From assembly GCA_009823395.1 (NCBI GenBank), contig CM020509.1, positions 4,973,501 to 5,037,500 of the forward strand: DNA of 64,000 bases, given 5' to 3'. Numbering within the stretch: the first letter of the stretch is position 1; the number at the start of each line of letters is the position of its first letter. Positions 1-12,923 of the stretch are shown piece after piece. Source of the stretch: Thamnaconus septentrionalis. Its lineage: Eukaryota; Chordata; Actinopteri; Tetraodontiformes; Monacanthidae. Made by a program: the position numbers and the translations under genes. The notes beneath the pieces were generated by a model. It made no database searches, had not been told where the DNA came from, and saw only the letters and a list, made by a program, of their open reading frames with translations.

Positions 1-44
1 TAACATTATTTGCTGCGACGTGTCTCACTCTGGAGGAACTGAAG

Positions 45-266
45 ATGGCTGTGAGCATCCCGTTAAAGAAGCGCCGCGCCGAGTCTTCATCGACGAGGTC
101 CCGTCTAGAGGAGTCGTCTGTGCCTACCCTTCCCTTCCCGTTACCACTCAGCGCGTCCCCGGAGTGGAATCGGCTCATAACGCGGCACCACTGCGGCCGC
201 CAACCAAGCGGAAACCAACTCGGGAGCCGTGGATGCATGACTTGTCATCCATTCAGCAAAGCCTGA
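45..266 (+). CDS. Unrecognised 73-codon ORF near left edge (doubtful)
   Basis: This ATG-initiated frame has a good start context (purine at -3, G at +4) and a basic, serine-rich beginning (LKKRR followed by a Ser/Arg stretch). The first 250 bases are GC-richer than what follows. I recognise no family, see no convincing splice donor before the stop at 264-266, and find no supporting neighbour on this strand. It could be a chance frame in a GC-rich patch, part of a transposon, or a first exon of an unseen plus-strand gene. Low confidence. Confidence 0.12.
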   Translation: MAVSIPLKKRRAESSSTRSRLEESSVPTLPFPLPLSASPEWNRLITRHHCGRQPSGNQLGSRGCMTCHPFSKA

Positions 267-3200
267 CCCAAAAATAACCCGTCCGCCTTATGAGACACGG
301 CGTGAGCAGCGGCGGATGACGGTTAGTCCGAACTCCAAACACACTCTGCTGGTTATTTCCCTTCTTTTCCCCTTCATGCGTCTGCGAATCTTCTCTTCCC
401 CCATTTTTTTGACTTTCCTCCCACCTGTGCTTCCACTCTGCCAGTTGTTGAGGGCTTAAGCCAACGCCGGCATTATAATATTACCTCGAAATGTCTTGGC
501 CATGAACTTATCTTAATGCCACAGCTTTTATCAGGTCCCTTTCCCGTCGCTGCTAATATGCCACAAAGACTTTCAAAAATGGGACGAATTAAGGTCCCTG
601 GACTTGGCAGCCCACGGATTGCTCAGATTTCTCAATTGCCATTCGGGAAACAGGAAAATTAAAACCAAGAACAACTTGTTTTCTCTTTTGGGAATTCAAA
701 AACAGAAAACGAAAGAACTACGCATTATCTGATTTTATTTGATGGTCGCAAAAAAGGAACCAAGTGAATTAAAACACCTTCATCATCCAGGCTACAATGG
801 GAAATCAGGAAGAGATTGCTTAGTTGTCCTCACCAGTGCCTGTTTGCATATTCCTTTCTGACAAACAAACAGATAAACAAATCTGAATTTTATTTTAAAC
901 TTATTTGAAATCCTATTTTAAATTTTTACATTAAATATAATTAGAAACTGGATAGTTTTTGTTTTCTTCTTCATTTTTCTGTGTTTATAACTTCACAACA
1001 CAATTTCTGATGGGTTATCCAAAAAGAGCTTGTTTCAAGTTAATGTTTGTCATTTCAAAACAAAAATCACACAGACCCATTGCTTCTCATTTTGACATTC
1101 CAGGAGCTGCTTGCCGTTTCTATTGATCTACCCCAAACACAGAGACTGGATGGCTCAGTGAATGGCCTTCCACCAGGAGATGCAGAAAATGTGTCGGAGC
1201 CATGCTGAGGTGGTTTAAATCAACAGTTTAACCCGGAACTCAGCCAGGAGCCGGATCCTCTAATTCTGGGGCTGTTTGTTTGAGAGGAAAGTGATGTGAA
1301 AGTTACTCAAGAGTAAACACACCGCTGTGTGACTGACGAGATTAATGCACAAAAGGTCTATTGTGAGTTATTCGGTGGTAAAAGAAGCTGTCAGGGTTTT
1401 TTTTTTCCTCTGTGCTAAATCTTTAGATTGAGGTCTCTTTGAAATAAAATGGAGGAGAAGGTTCAAACGGCTCCTGGACCATAGAATCTTTCAAAGTTTC
1501 CTTAAGATGGCAATGACCGATGTTAAGATGGTTGAGGTCAGACAAAGCAGATTCATACTGGAGGAAATCAATGAAGACGAGAGGTTCCAGCAAGTCACAA
1601 GTCAAGCAAAGACTCCAGCTACCAGTAGCATGTTAAAAACGGCCTGCGTAAAGTCGAATAGAGATAGTATTGTATTAGTAGCGAGACGTTGCCATGCAGG
1701 TGGCAGTTTATCCTCACTTTAATCAGATGAGGCTCATATTCGGAGTAAGCAGTAACTGCATTAAGACGTGTGGATTATGCCAACCTTAATTGGATTGGTG
1801 AGAGTTGGAAACGCCTCAAGAGCTATGAATATTTGCAAGGCATGCAGCAGGTAACAGCTGTCGTTTGTCATTTGTTTCTCAAGCGTCTCCTTGGAATTTC
1901 CCAGCGCTCCTGATCCTCCAGGTGAAGGAGATCGAGTGTTTTCATCACACTGCAATGCATAGGAGACAAAAAAACGACGTAATGCGATAAAAGTAAAATC
2001 GCGAGGATTGAGTTCCTCAGGTGGGACAAGAGTCTATGCTAGTCATGACCTGAGACACGACGCCAGGCCACCTACGGAATGACCACTCCACCACCAGCAG
2101 TGAACCTCTCTGGCTTATAGAATAGAATTCATTCATTCACAGAATTCATCGACTGGTCTGACGTAAAGACTTCGCAGTGCAGTATTAGTCATCAACTTAC
2201 TGCTGAGTGCAAGACTTGGATTAAAAATGAGATGAGAATGAGGGCAGCATGAGGTTCTCTTTCATCTCCAGTTACTTCCTTTGATTTCCTCAAAGTTCTG
2301 AGGAGGAAGTCCTTCTTCTTTTTCTTCTTTTTTTTTTTAACTCAGCTATGATTGCTTAGGGTAAGAGGGTCATTTCCTGTTTTGGGCACCAACTGGGGTC
2401 GGATCCCCAACCGTCAATCCACCAAATCTGTAGTTTTCAAAGAGCTTGGCTGATGTTAAGCTGCAGCCCATCCGAAGCTCCTTGTCCTCCATTAAATCAA
2501 TCTCCTTAAACACACACGCGTCTATTCGTCCGTGCTGAACCACCAAAAATCCACTCGCTGGTCACGTCTCTTCTACAATTCAGGTGCTTCTGTGATGAGG
2601 GGGAATTGCGGCGACTGTGGATTTGTCACATTTTAACGTCTCTGTGATAACTGTGAAATAGAGCCGTTCATTTGCAAACGGCCACCTCGGCTGACTGGCT
2701 GAGCTTTCGTAGGGAGACTAATCCCAGATTTGTGGATCCGTTTCGGGAGTGATGACAGGACCCGGAGCTGCAGGGCCAAAGAATTAAAGTGGCGTGCACT
2801 GTTAGTGCACTGTTACGTTTTTTGTGTTGTGATTACGCGGAGTGGCCGTCCGACACAAAGCCGGAGCCGGCAAACGCGCCGCTGCAGGAGGAGGCAGGAC
2901 GTGGCGGAGCGATTTCACTCCAGGTCGTCGGGAAATCAGAGAGGAGTTGTCTCCTCCAACTGCTATAAACTGACAAATTCTGTCAGATTTTTTGTGGGAT
3001 GGGTGCTCCAGCAGTAATTCAGAAGCGTCTTAATCAAGATAACGAAAGAATTTCGGTTCTCCACAGTGAAATGTTGAGTGCGACAGAAGGAATTTACATT
3101 CCGACAAGGAGCAACAGCACGGAATCAAGCTCGTTGTTGTTGTCACCAATCTATCAGTTCAAGTGTTGAACTATTGAATTAGTAATCATAATATATTAAT

Positions 3201-5910
3201 AATTAATGTGATCTGAGAAGACAGCAGAGGAGATCTGTGCCAGTTTAAAACAAATCTGAAAAAAACAATGCAATATTTAATTTAAAACAAAGCGGAAATG
3301 TTTTTTGACATAAAGGTAGACAGGGGGCTAAATGATGATACTGTAAAGAAGAGGATGAAAAATATGTAAAAAATTATACAAATATATATATATGTATTTA
3401 ATATATTTAATGAATTCAACAGCCTTTAAGTCTCTGTTTAAAATAAAAAAGTATCTGGGCGACAACTTGCAAAGCAAAGTGCAGCTCCAGGCTGCAATGT
3501 CCCACTTAATGTTTTAGCATGTTTAAAACATTAAGAGTGTCCTCAGGCACGCAGACTCCTGGCTCCTGAGACAAAGGAGGAAATGAAAAGCTGCAGCCAA
3601 ACACCAGCAGCATTCCTAGTGAGGGTCTTTAAGAAATTAGCTTCGGGAGGGGGGGGGGGGTCAAAGGCAAACTAACACAACATCACCGAGGCCACGGTGA
3701 GACGAGACGCAACTGTTGCCAACTTTATTTCTTTGAACCTAGTTGAGGCGCAAAGTTGAGCATCATCTTGGAACTTCCTTGGTGGATCGTCGTCGTATCC
3801 AACACACGTTGTGACAACCTTTCATTTCCAACCAAAAGAATAAACTTGAGTTTCAGCTTCACGCTGACACTGTGAGAGGAGACAACCGGGATGCGAGCAG
3901 GTGCGTCAATCACAGAGACGTTCCTGGGGAGGTTTTGCCTCAGGCTGCAGATCCTTGCACAAACCCCCGCCAATCCGTCCCAACGGTCCATTCAGCGGAA
4001 AACACGCGGGAATGGTAAAACGTGTTTTACCTTATCTTCCTCCTCCTCCTCCTCCTCCTCCTCCTCAGCGTTGCCACGTCCTCTTACCGAGGAGCCAAAA
4101 TCCCTTTGACCTTTAGCTCTTTTAGCACACTTTATCTGCTGCTGAGTTTCATGAAATTTCATGAGAGCATCCAGATGCCGAGAGCGTAGCGCTTGAATCT
4201 TTAACTCAGCCCAGTTGGGGAGGAGGAGGAGCAGCAGCAGCTGCAGCAGCGGCGGCAGCAGCAGCAGCAGCGGCAGCAGCGGCAGGGTGAAATCCTAATG
4301 ACAAGGAATGCACCCATGTCGAATTTCCAAGAAAATACAGTTTTCTTCTTTTCTCTGACTCACTTCAAGAACTCCTTTCCATCTTGGTCAATACGCCACA
4401 ATACAGAACATAAAATCTGTCTAAACTAAAACAAATAAATAAATAACTGAATCTTGTGTGTTTGCGTGTGTTCTTTGGCCTCCTTTAGCACTGTGCTAAC
4501 CGTGACATGCCACCTCTGGCCATGTAGCTGATTGCTACGCCGCCGGCGAGTGCAACGAGTGTGTCCTGCAGCGTCGCCGTGTCAACGGCCATCAGCGTCA
4601 GCGCGGTGACACGAGAGCGTGCCGCAGAAGGGAGAAAACACTGCAGAGGAGCGCCGTCGATTTCCCAGCGAGTCCAGGTCAAGCGAGTGGGAAGACTTCC
4701 TCACTGGGTGGAGGACGAGACTTGGAAGGAGACGTAAGGTCCGAATGATTTCTCAGTTTCCTCTCTGTCGGTGTCACAGAGGGTAAAAGAAAAAAATTCA
4801 GTTTCAAGTAAAATTTTGATGGGTAATAATTAAAAAGAATTAAAAATAAAACAAACAACTGAGAAAGAAATATAATTAATAATTTTTATAATAAATCTCT
4901 CTGGGACAAAAACGCCATTTTACGGTAGCTTAGTAAGAAGTAAAAGTGTTAAAAGTAGTAAATGTTCAACACTACTGATACAACAACAACAACAACAACA
5001 ACTCGACTCTGTTTAAGACAACAGCTTCATTTCAATGGTAACAACTGATGATTCAGTCTTAAACAGTCTGATCATTACAAGTGAAATCCTAAAAACACAG
5101 CTGGGGTGATCTGAGATGTTTCACTCTGTTTTTCCCCCCAACACCGATGATTCAAATCGGGCAACACGTCACGACTGCAAAATTTAAATCCATCGGGAGA
5201 TGGATGGCGGCGGCGGCGTCTAATGATAATCTCCACAGATGCTGAAGAAAATCCCTAATTAGAAAATGCCGGCTGGGGGTAAAAACAAGAAAGAAAAAAA
5301 CAAAAACGGATGAAAAATAACGAGTCGCGACGCCGTCTCCCCTCCTTGACACGCAGCGAACGCCGGCGGCGGCGAGGTTTGTCTTTGCGAGTCGCCCTCC
5401 TCTGCCGAAAATGCTAAAAGCGCGGGGTCAGCTCAAGACTAAGGCTCGCTCAGTTGCTCAAGGACACTTCAGCAGAGCAGATGCTGCCTGTCACGACGCT
5501 CCAAGTCGCGACCTCTCCGCGTGAAGGACGTTCGCTTTAATCCCCTTTTGCGGGCAGCTGTGTCGACCAGCAGACACCCGACACCAGCTCGCAGTGGCGG
5601 CCTGGAAACACTCGCATGTCATTAACTTGAAATTGTCGTCTTTCTGGCCCAGTCTGATTCAACTGACTTGAAACACCAGCACCGGACCTGAGATGAGTCC
5701 AGTTTTGATTGTTTGGATGCGACACTGCTTTTTATTTGCTTCTTCGATGGTGACAACAATGCTAAAATATTTTGCTTTGATTATCTTTTACATGTGTTTT
5801 GAATGTGCTTAGCTGGGGTCGGATTCTTAACTGTCTGGTGGGGGGGAGGAAAGAGATTCCCAACAGTACAACTAAGCATCAGTTTTAGTTGGAAGGTGTA
5901 GTTCAGTGTT

Positions 5911-5975
5911 TTTTGCAGGAGGATGTAAACAGAGGGCTAAATATGCTATTTTTATCCCAAGACCTGCTCATGTTA
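5911..5975 (-). repeat. Dispersed repeat family R1, truncated copy
   Basis: The plus strand reads as the reverse complement of the shared core TTTAGCCCTCTGTTTACAGC, continuing into a stretch matching the left flank of other copies (GCATATTTAGCC reversed). The far palindromic end is not found nearby, so the copy is truncated. Confidence 0.6.
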
Positions 5976-8900
5976 ATCAAACGCAGCCCATCGCTCGGCA
6001 GCAGAATGGTTGCTACATCACAGTTTGTTTAGCAAAACACAAAAAACTACATCAACCTGTCGTTGCTGTTTCCTTGAATTTTCTAATGCAGCTTCCTTCA
6101 AAATGTGCACTGAAAGGTTTTATAGAAACACAACCACTGCAGCTCCCACCAGATCCCTGTGGTATTCCTTTTAGAAATGAACACATATTTATTTGGGCTC
6201 ATATGTTTCTAACACAACGTGTGTCCATTCAGCAGGTCAAAGGTCGCAACACGCTCCGTCTCAGTGGACGTGATAGTGGTATCGAGAAAGAAATTGAACA
6301 CTCACAAGCAAAAACACTGCAGGTCAAAGTCCAGCCAGTGAAACCATGCTGAATATTCATCAGCTGGACCTTTGCTCACCACGAAAGTTGAGAATTAAGA
6401 GTATTTATCTGCTTAAAAAAAAGAATCTCATATTCTCCATCAGCCATTCGGTCTAAGAAAAACATATAAATTAAAAAAAGATACAGGAGCGTCTTCCACT
6501 CTTGCACGGCCAAATCTTTGATGATGCGCATCACGGAGCGCTCCGATCTCTCGCCTTGTCCTTGGTTTTAAAAAAGACCCCCCAAAAAAAAGAAAACCTT
6601 TTGAAGTCTTTCTTTCATCTGCACATTCTTCACCGAAACGTCCCCGGTTGTCTCCCGAGTGACGAGAGCAACCCTACGTGACCCCCCCCCCCGACCCACC
6701 GCCTTCTCTTCAGGGAGGCGTTAAAACAAACACGTCTGGAGGCGTCGCCTCATCCGAGTGAATCTGCCTCGTCGAAACTGTGCCGCGTTGCCGCACGTCG
6801 CACACGTGAGGAAGTGAGGTGAAACTAAACCGCCGCAGCCGGAGTCAGGGGGGGGAGGAGGGAGGAGGGAGGAGGTAGGGAGGTTTCCCCGGCAACTGTT
6901 GCCAGTCAGAATTTTTCCTCCTCGTGTATCTAAATTGGACCAGGGTGCGGCGTCCCCAGGAGCGGGAACGCAGATCCCTGATGAGAGATCCTGTCCTACT
7001 GGGATCTCACCGCACGCCGACGGCGCCGACGCTCGGCCCGCTCCAGGCTCCAGACGACGCAGGGCCGAGACTGCGGAGGGAGCCTGACGCGTCTCTGCTC
7101 TCCGGAGACGGCCGCCTCGCGCTCCAAAGTAATTAAAAGCCAGGGAAACACAAAGGAATGTAGATTCAGGGAGAGCTAAAAAAATAAAATAAAATAAAAA
7201 TATAAAGATGAAAGTGAAGGACTTCGCCAGCTGTCAAACCTGGCACGGCAGAAGGAAGCGTTCTGCCTTTGGATTGGATCTACGCAGCGCATCCATCTGG
7301 TTGAGAGCCCAGAAAAAGAAATCTCGACAAACCTTCCTGCTATTCAGACCAGTAGCTTTTGTAACTGCTAGCCTAGCCTAGCCGGGGAGCTACTGCTCAA
7401 TGCTATTGGCGTGTGGAACGACGTTAGCCAACAGGTGCACTACAGTCCACTCTCGGTGTTGACTTTTTTTTAGTATCTTTAAAGGTTAAGTTTGTCAAAT
7501 TGGGAGATTTTGAGAAGAAGCATCGACAACAAGTGGTTACATTTTAGATTGCAGCGCTCGCCCTCTGACCCTCCTGTTACAAAGCCCAGGTTGTTTCCAC
7601 CACGGCTTCCCTGTTTGTGAAATGCTGGACTCTGTTTAAACAAAATTCAAAAAATTTTAAGTTTCATTCATTTTAAAAAGCAGTTTTTCCTCCTTTGCCG
7701 TGACGAGCGAATAAGATTCATTAAACTCACTCAGCCACGTGTGCCGGATACTGCGGGCATCTCCCTTCTTATCTCTCGTACCTTCACCCGTAGGAAATAT
7801 GAAGGTGAATAATGAATCCAGAGAATCAGGTAAGCAAGACTAAAAAACACGCAAACACGGCTTTAATATTCAGGCAGCAGACGATTCTCCCTGCGAGGGG
7901 GGAAAACAGAGCAGCTTGCTGTGCTTATTAATTTAGTCTCTGACAGCAAAACAAATGCTGATAGCTCAGCGTGATGCTGAGGAGAGATAGCAGGACAGAA
8001 GCTCCTTTCACGCAGTTAAACTTTTCAACTCTCACAGGTCATAGGCGCCAAATCCCTGATTACCATACAAGTTTTAATGTCCTTAGAGTAAAAATGAGCC
8101 TGATAAGAAAACAACAATGTGTTTTTGTGGCTCAGTTCTTGTAAACAGGAAGCAGGTGCAGGAAGCACATTTGTCCAGCTGACTGTACTTCACTGTGTGA
8201 AGAATTGAAGAGATCACGTCACATAATAGTAATGCCGCTTTAGCAGTGGGCTCCACTCAACGGTTAGAGGGACCTGGAGAAACCTGAAGTCCACTCAAGC
8301 TTTTAGACCAAGAGAGAGGAAGGAGCAACATTTCTTCCCGTCTTCCTGACACTGAATGTTAGGAGAGTCAATGCATATGCATGATGTGTTCAGCCTCGGC
8401 TACCATCTGTGCAGAGGCAGGATTATATAACTGATCAGATATTCCCGACCACCTCTATTTTCATGCAAATACAACAGAACTGCTGCCATCGATGTTTGTT
8501 ACAGAAATATAAAATATACACACACATACAATAGAAATTACACACATTTTTTTTTTACAAACACGCAAGCACACATACACACAATCCTCTATTTAGGTAT
8601 TTTTGGTTATCTGGGGCCGTTTGATCGGAACTGGGCAACATCTCCAGATCTCAAGTTAAAGTCTGATCTTCTCTTTAATGGCTTTGGCAGTTAAAAACAC
8701 TGCAGCTCACCATCTTTCTATCCAACCAAAAGACAAGAAATCTGATCTTTCATGTTAGATAGAAAGTTTGTCCAATCTTCCCATTACTGAACACTTCCTG
8801 CGGGAGCTTTAATAAAAGAAAACGTGAGAACTTGCGACATAATTAGCCAATAGACTTACAAATACTGAACCGACAAACTGGCATCGACAGACCGTCTACT

Positions 8901-9663
8901 GAAATCTGAGACCAGCCGACGAGAGCGCGACGCTGCTGCCAAATAATTAAGGCGAAAATCAAAATCCGGCCCTGACAACAATGCTATAATCCTGCGTATC
9001 AGCCCCCCCAGTTTGGCAGCGGGCCGCGGTTTGCTGATGAGAGTGACATTTCCACGGAGGCAGGGACGAGCCATTAGAGCAGTTCCGGGAAATGTGTCAC
9101 TGCTCGCTCGCTTTTGTGTAGGTGTCAACTGATGGACGTTTGTTGCTTTTTGGTTATTTGTTTTTTTTTTCCCCGTTAAGATAAAACAGATTAATAACGC
9201 CTCCTCCGAACTCCGAAACGACGCCACACTATGGAGAGACAGGAGCTGTCAGGCCACTGAATGAGACTGCGAAGACGCTTTCATGTGAGTGTTGATGAGG
9301 GGGTCCCTAATAACACAGCAGCATGCTTTTAATCAGTGAATAATCGGGCAAGTGACGAGCGATCACTAAATACCTGCAATTGAAGGCCACAGAACGCAGT
9401 CCAAGTTTATTCTTATGAATTAAGTGGGGTTTTTTTTTGTTTGTTTTCTAAAAGTGTAATTATCTGCAGTAGCTCCCTCCAGTGGCAAATGGAAGAATGT
9501 CAGAATGTTCAAAACAAAAAAACAAAAAAACAAAAAATAAAAGCAACGATGGTGCATTCAGTCTCCTTCCCTACTTACCGAGTAGGTCAACTTCCAGAAC
9601 CACAGCACTAAAGCTGAAACTGATGCATACTAACGTTTTTTAAACGAAAGTGGGCAAAATGTT

Positions 9664-9682
9664 AGCCGCCCCCTAGTGGCAT
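9664..9682 (-). promoter_or_regulatory. CTCF-like motif
   Basis: The minus strand reads GCCACTAGGGGGCGGC, a close match to the vertebrate CTCF core (CCASYAGRKGGCR). This is motif evidence only. Confidence 0.35.
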
Positions 9683-10429
9683 CTCCTAATCAGTCTTAAT
9701 AACGGAATGTAAAACGATTAGCAAAGCCACAATTTCATGAATCTTTCCCATTGATTTCATATCTTTTGAAAGGCCTCTAGGGCATACATTAGAAAATTGT
9801 TCTGTATTTTTGTGTTTTACAAATAACTGTTTATGTATTTTCTTTCTTTTTTTTTTGGTTAACGCTATAAAGAAGCCAATCCTCCTCTGTGGGATATTTT
9901 GGCCTAGTTTTGCGGCTATAAGAAGTGTAGACGTGTCATCCGTCTTCATTTACATAATATGCTGGACTATCTAGGCTAGAGCGCCTACATTTAATTTGGA
10001 CAACGAGAGATTTCAAAAATACAAGGCACGGAACCCAAGCAGCCAAAAGCTCTTTGGCTGCTGAAAATTAAGCTTGTATTTCTGTGGCGGGTCTGTGGTT
10101 CCAGAGTAACAGCCCCTCTTCACAACACCTGATGTAATATGCATCTGTAATAGCATTGGATATGTTTTGTTGTCTACAAAGGCAGGCTGACACTCTGGCT
10201 CTCTGAGGGATGAAACGGAGAGAAACCAACATCCTCCCGATCTGAACACAGCTCCGCTCTGACATCCTCGCTGCCTCCAGTCACAAACAACTGGAGTGGA
10301 AACCACTTGCACATTTTCATTACCCCCCTTATAGATTTTAAAAGGTCCCATTTCCAAGTCTTTACTTTTCATCTGGAATCCAATGAAGCAACTGCACACA
10401 ATTGATTATCTGGGGCACTCCACTGGACC

Positions 10430-10612
10430 AGAACACAGCATGTTTAGCCCTCTGTTTACAGCCCTCCTGCCAAAAATGATGCTTTGTTGGACCTTCCACA
10501 CGTCTGGCAGGAGCCAAAAACAAGAGACAGAGCCAACACCTGGCTGGCACCAACCAGGAAAGGGTATCAGCAAGTACCCTTTATGACATCACAAATGGAG
10601 TTATAGAGCAGT
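10430..10612 (+). repeat. Dispersed repeat family R1, near-complete copy
   Basis: It starts with ACAGCATGTTTAGCCCTCTG, has a central GGAGCCAAAAACAAG block, and ends with the palindrome-like CCCTTTATGACATCACAAA. It shares both ends and the middle with copies at 20888, 40594 and 46921. At about 180 bp it has no coding capacity, which fits a non-autonomous element. Confidence 0.75.
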
Positions 10613-11921
10613 TCTTTTTAGCACATAGTTACTGACTAGGGGAAGAAACAGAGGAGTCAAGGAGGGACTTTCCTCCATTCTGTTGCACAATGGACTCAAC
10701 CAATTGCTGGAAAACGTGAGTAGGGATGTTTAAAAGTTTTCAAACTGATGTTACAGCACAGAAGGGCATTTAATCTTCACAGCAAATGTAGGTCTGACCA
10801 AGGGGTCCTTGCAGCAAATCCATGCATGTTCTTTTAATGAGCAGAAGGACTTTTGGGAGACTTTGGCAAACCCTAAAAAAAAGGAGATAATAATGAGCCC
10901 CTCTGTCCTCTGTCACTTCTGGGCCTCGTTTGCCGAACTGCTGAACCCGGCAACCTTCCGCATGACTTCCGTCCACTCTTCCGGTGGCCGAGCTCTCATC
11001 CTGGCCGAGCGGTGGTCTGCTCCTTCCAGTCCGCGGGATTAGACCTCGAGACCCGGGGGCGGCTGGTGACAAACTGGAAACTGTTCAAAAGGCCCAAGAG
11101 CATATGGCGCGGGGGGCTTATGGGATTACCCAATTAACAAGGTGACTCAGAGATCTGTTAATCTGACCAGTGTTCCTTCCACCGGAGTGCGGAGACGGGC
11201 TGTGACGTATAGCGGTGGCAGTGGTGTTGGGGGTAGTGGGGTTACGTGGCTTTACGGCACCCCGGACCCAATTAAACACGCACACAAACATGCGTCTCAT
11301 ATGCGAGAGGTTTAGCAGCTAATTCCATTAAAATAAAGCCTAGAGTGCAGCGCCCGCTGGGTGGTTGGACACCCATTCATTCATGACAAACACGGTGCGT
11401 GCAGGGAAGCTACAGAGCACGACATCCGGTCAGCACGGAGTTAGTTATCGCAACGAGAGGTTCGTCCTGAAGGTCGAAAAGAGACCAGTAGCGGCGCCAC
11501 AAATGTTTCCTTGGGGTGGCCACAGGGTGAGACCATGACTCACATAGTGGCGGAAAAAAGTAGAAACCTGGAATGACCACATGACCTTTAATTATTCTAA
11601 CTCTTACTATAGTTTTTTGTATTTATTAAATGTTTTCAGGGTGATCTTCTGACAGTCAGCCCTGTCACCATTCTCATGAATCAGAGGTCAGCAAATCTTC
11701 ACCAATGTGAATATTAGTAGTAATAAATCTATATCAACTTGTTCCTGCTGTCCTCGGAATAAGGTCAATGTTAAATTAAATGTCTTTTTGGAGTGTCTTG
11801 TTTCCACATAGAACAAAATACAGGCCAATCATCCAGTCAGAAATACATGACACATATCCAATACTTATATATATTATTATATAATTATATAGGATTTAAA
11901 AAAAAAAAAGATACTATACAT

Positions 11922-12228
11922 CAGGGGTCACCAACGTGGTGCCCGCGGGACCTCATGAGTAGCCCGCAGACCCGTTCAAAAAAATTGCACAGCTCGGTGA
12001 GCTGCGTCTAAAATTCAATTTTATCCAACCTTGTAAAGTCATTTTTGATAATTATTGAGAACTCATGAGCTTGATAAGTGTCTTCACATAGATAAGTATC
12101 ATTAATAATAATATATAACTCAGAGAGTTTGTTATTTCAGGAGAGTCTAGCAAACTGGTAGCCCTTCACACGGCTCAGGACCCATGAAGTACGGTAGCTC
12201 TCAGTGCCAAAAAGGTTGGTGACCCCTG
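11922..12228. mobile_element. hAT-type non-autonomous DNA transposon (MITE)
   Basis: The element has inverted ends: it begins CAGGGGTCACCAAC and finishes GTTGGTGACCCCTG. It is flanked by an 8-bp near-identical target duplication (CTATACAT at 11914-11921, CTGTACAT at 12229-12236). An 8-bp duplication and CAG...CTG termini are diagnostic of the hAT superfamily. The 307-bp interior has no significant ORF, so it was mobilised in trans. It sits about 470 bp downstream of the prom1 exon 1 donor. Confidence 0.9.
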
Positions 12229-12694
12229 CTGTACATCAATCTACAAAGATTCGACTTGAGACGCTGCGGAGGAATTTTCTCAAATAGTTCCCCCCCTCCG
12301 CCGACTGGCCACCACGTAGCTCCGCCCCTGAACGAGACCGTGCGTGTGCGCTCCGATCAAACAGCGCGCGCGGCACAGGAAGGGCGTGATGGGCACATGC
12401 GCTGACAAATCAGTGTGACGGACGCATTTTCACGCCACGACAAGTGCGGTGTCTGGGTTTAAAATTGCAGAAGGTCGATTCGCAGTCACGGTGTAAACTA
12501 AAAACCAAAGCAAACATCGAGCTCGTAAACAACAGAGTTACGCAAGACACGCAGGAGCGAGAGGTGACCCGAAAAACCAAAGATCTGCCGTGAAAACAAC
12601 AAAAATTCGATGTCTGGTCCAAACTTGTACCTAAAACCCGGACAAGGTTAAACCGGGTCATCATGGGTCGGGGTTTCGGGGGGGGGGGCCTTAC
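12229..12694 (-). other. Start of prom1 intron 1, CpG-rich
   Basis: GC- and CpG-rich sequence follows the prom1 donor in the transcribed direction. The exon frame continues only 15 codons past the splice site before a stop, which supports the donor. No other feature is recognised between 12,237 and 12,690. Confidence 0.5.
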
Positions 12695-12923
12695 CTTGCG
12701 GGAAAGCGTTGGGCTGCACGACGAAGAGGAACGCCTGCACCAGGTGGAAGAGGATCCCGATGGGTCCCGGCTCGAAGTGGGCCACCGTCTCGTAAACTCC
12801 CGCGGGCACATAACCGAAATCCAACTTTCCCGGGGGCGGCAGCCTCCGCGGCTCCGTCTCCAGCTGGAGTTCCCCGGACGCAGCGAGCGCCGAGAGCAGC
12901 AGGGCGACCCCGGTCCTCCACAT
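12695..12923 (-). CDS. prom1: Prominin-1, first coding exon (partial gene)
   Basis: Prominin-1 (CD133) is a five-pass membrane glycoprotein that binds cholesterol in microvilli, cilia and photoreceptor disc-forming membranes. This exon encodes the N-terminus: a signal peptide (MWRTGVALLLSALAASG), a short acidic/proline linker, then the family hallmark around residues 52-76, where GPIGILFHLVQAFLFVVQP matches the human segment (GPIGILFELVHIFLYVVQP). The exon ends in phase 1 at a GTAAGG donor (12,694-12,693). The start ATG at 12,923 has a purine at -3. The first transmembrane helix, the large extracellular loops and the tail are absent here; exon 2 should lie further left. Position immediately 3' of tapt1 in the same orientation supports orthology with PROM1. 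A prom1a or prom1b paralogue cannot be distinguished. Confidence 0.88.

Larger units (their letters stand above)
267..11913. other. Presumed prom1 intron 1: no recognisable exons
   Basis: I looked on the minus strand for the next prominin exons (first transmembrane helix and cysteine-rich loop) and found none. The contents are mostly unique AT-rich DNA with short low-complexity tracts: (TCC)n at 4037-4067, CAG/CGG-rich at 4219-4285, CAA repeats near 4981-5000, a G-run near 3650, and a CpG-rich patch at about 6700-7130. Two copies of a dispersed repeat lie at 5911-5975 and 10430-10612, annotated separately. Intron status is inferred from the donor at prom1 exon 1; the remaining exons may lie left of the window. 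Confidence 0.4.

Noticed and set aside
4485..4682. 65-codon minus-strand frame considered as a prom1 exon
   Set aside because: Sequence does not match the prominin helix or cysteine-rich loop and lacks suitable splice phase.
5906..6352. 148-codon plus-strand frame
   Set aside because: It starts at GTG, its beginning is R1 repeat sequence, and the rest shows no domain.
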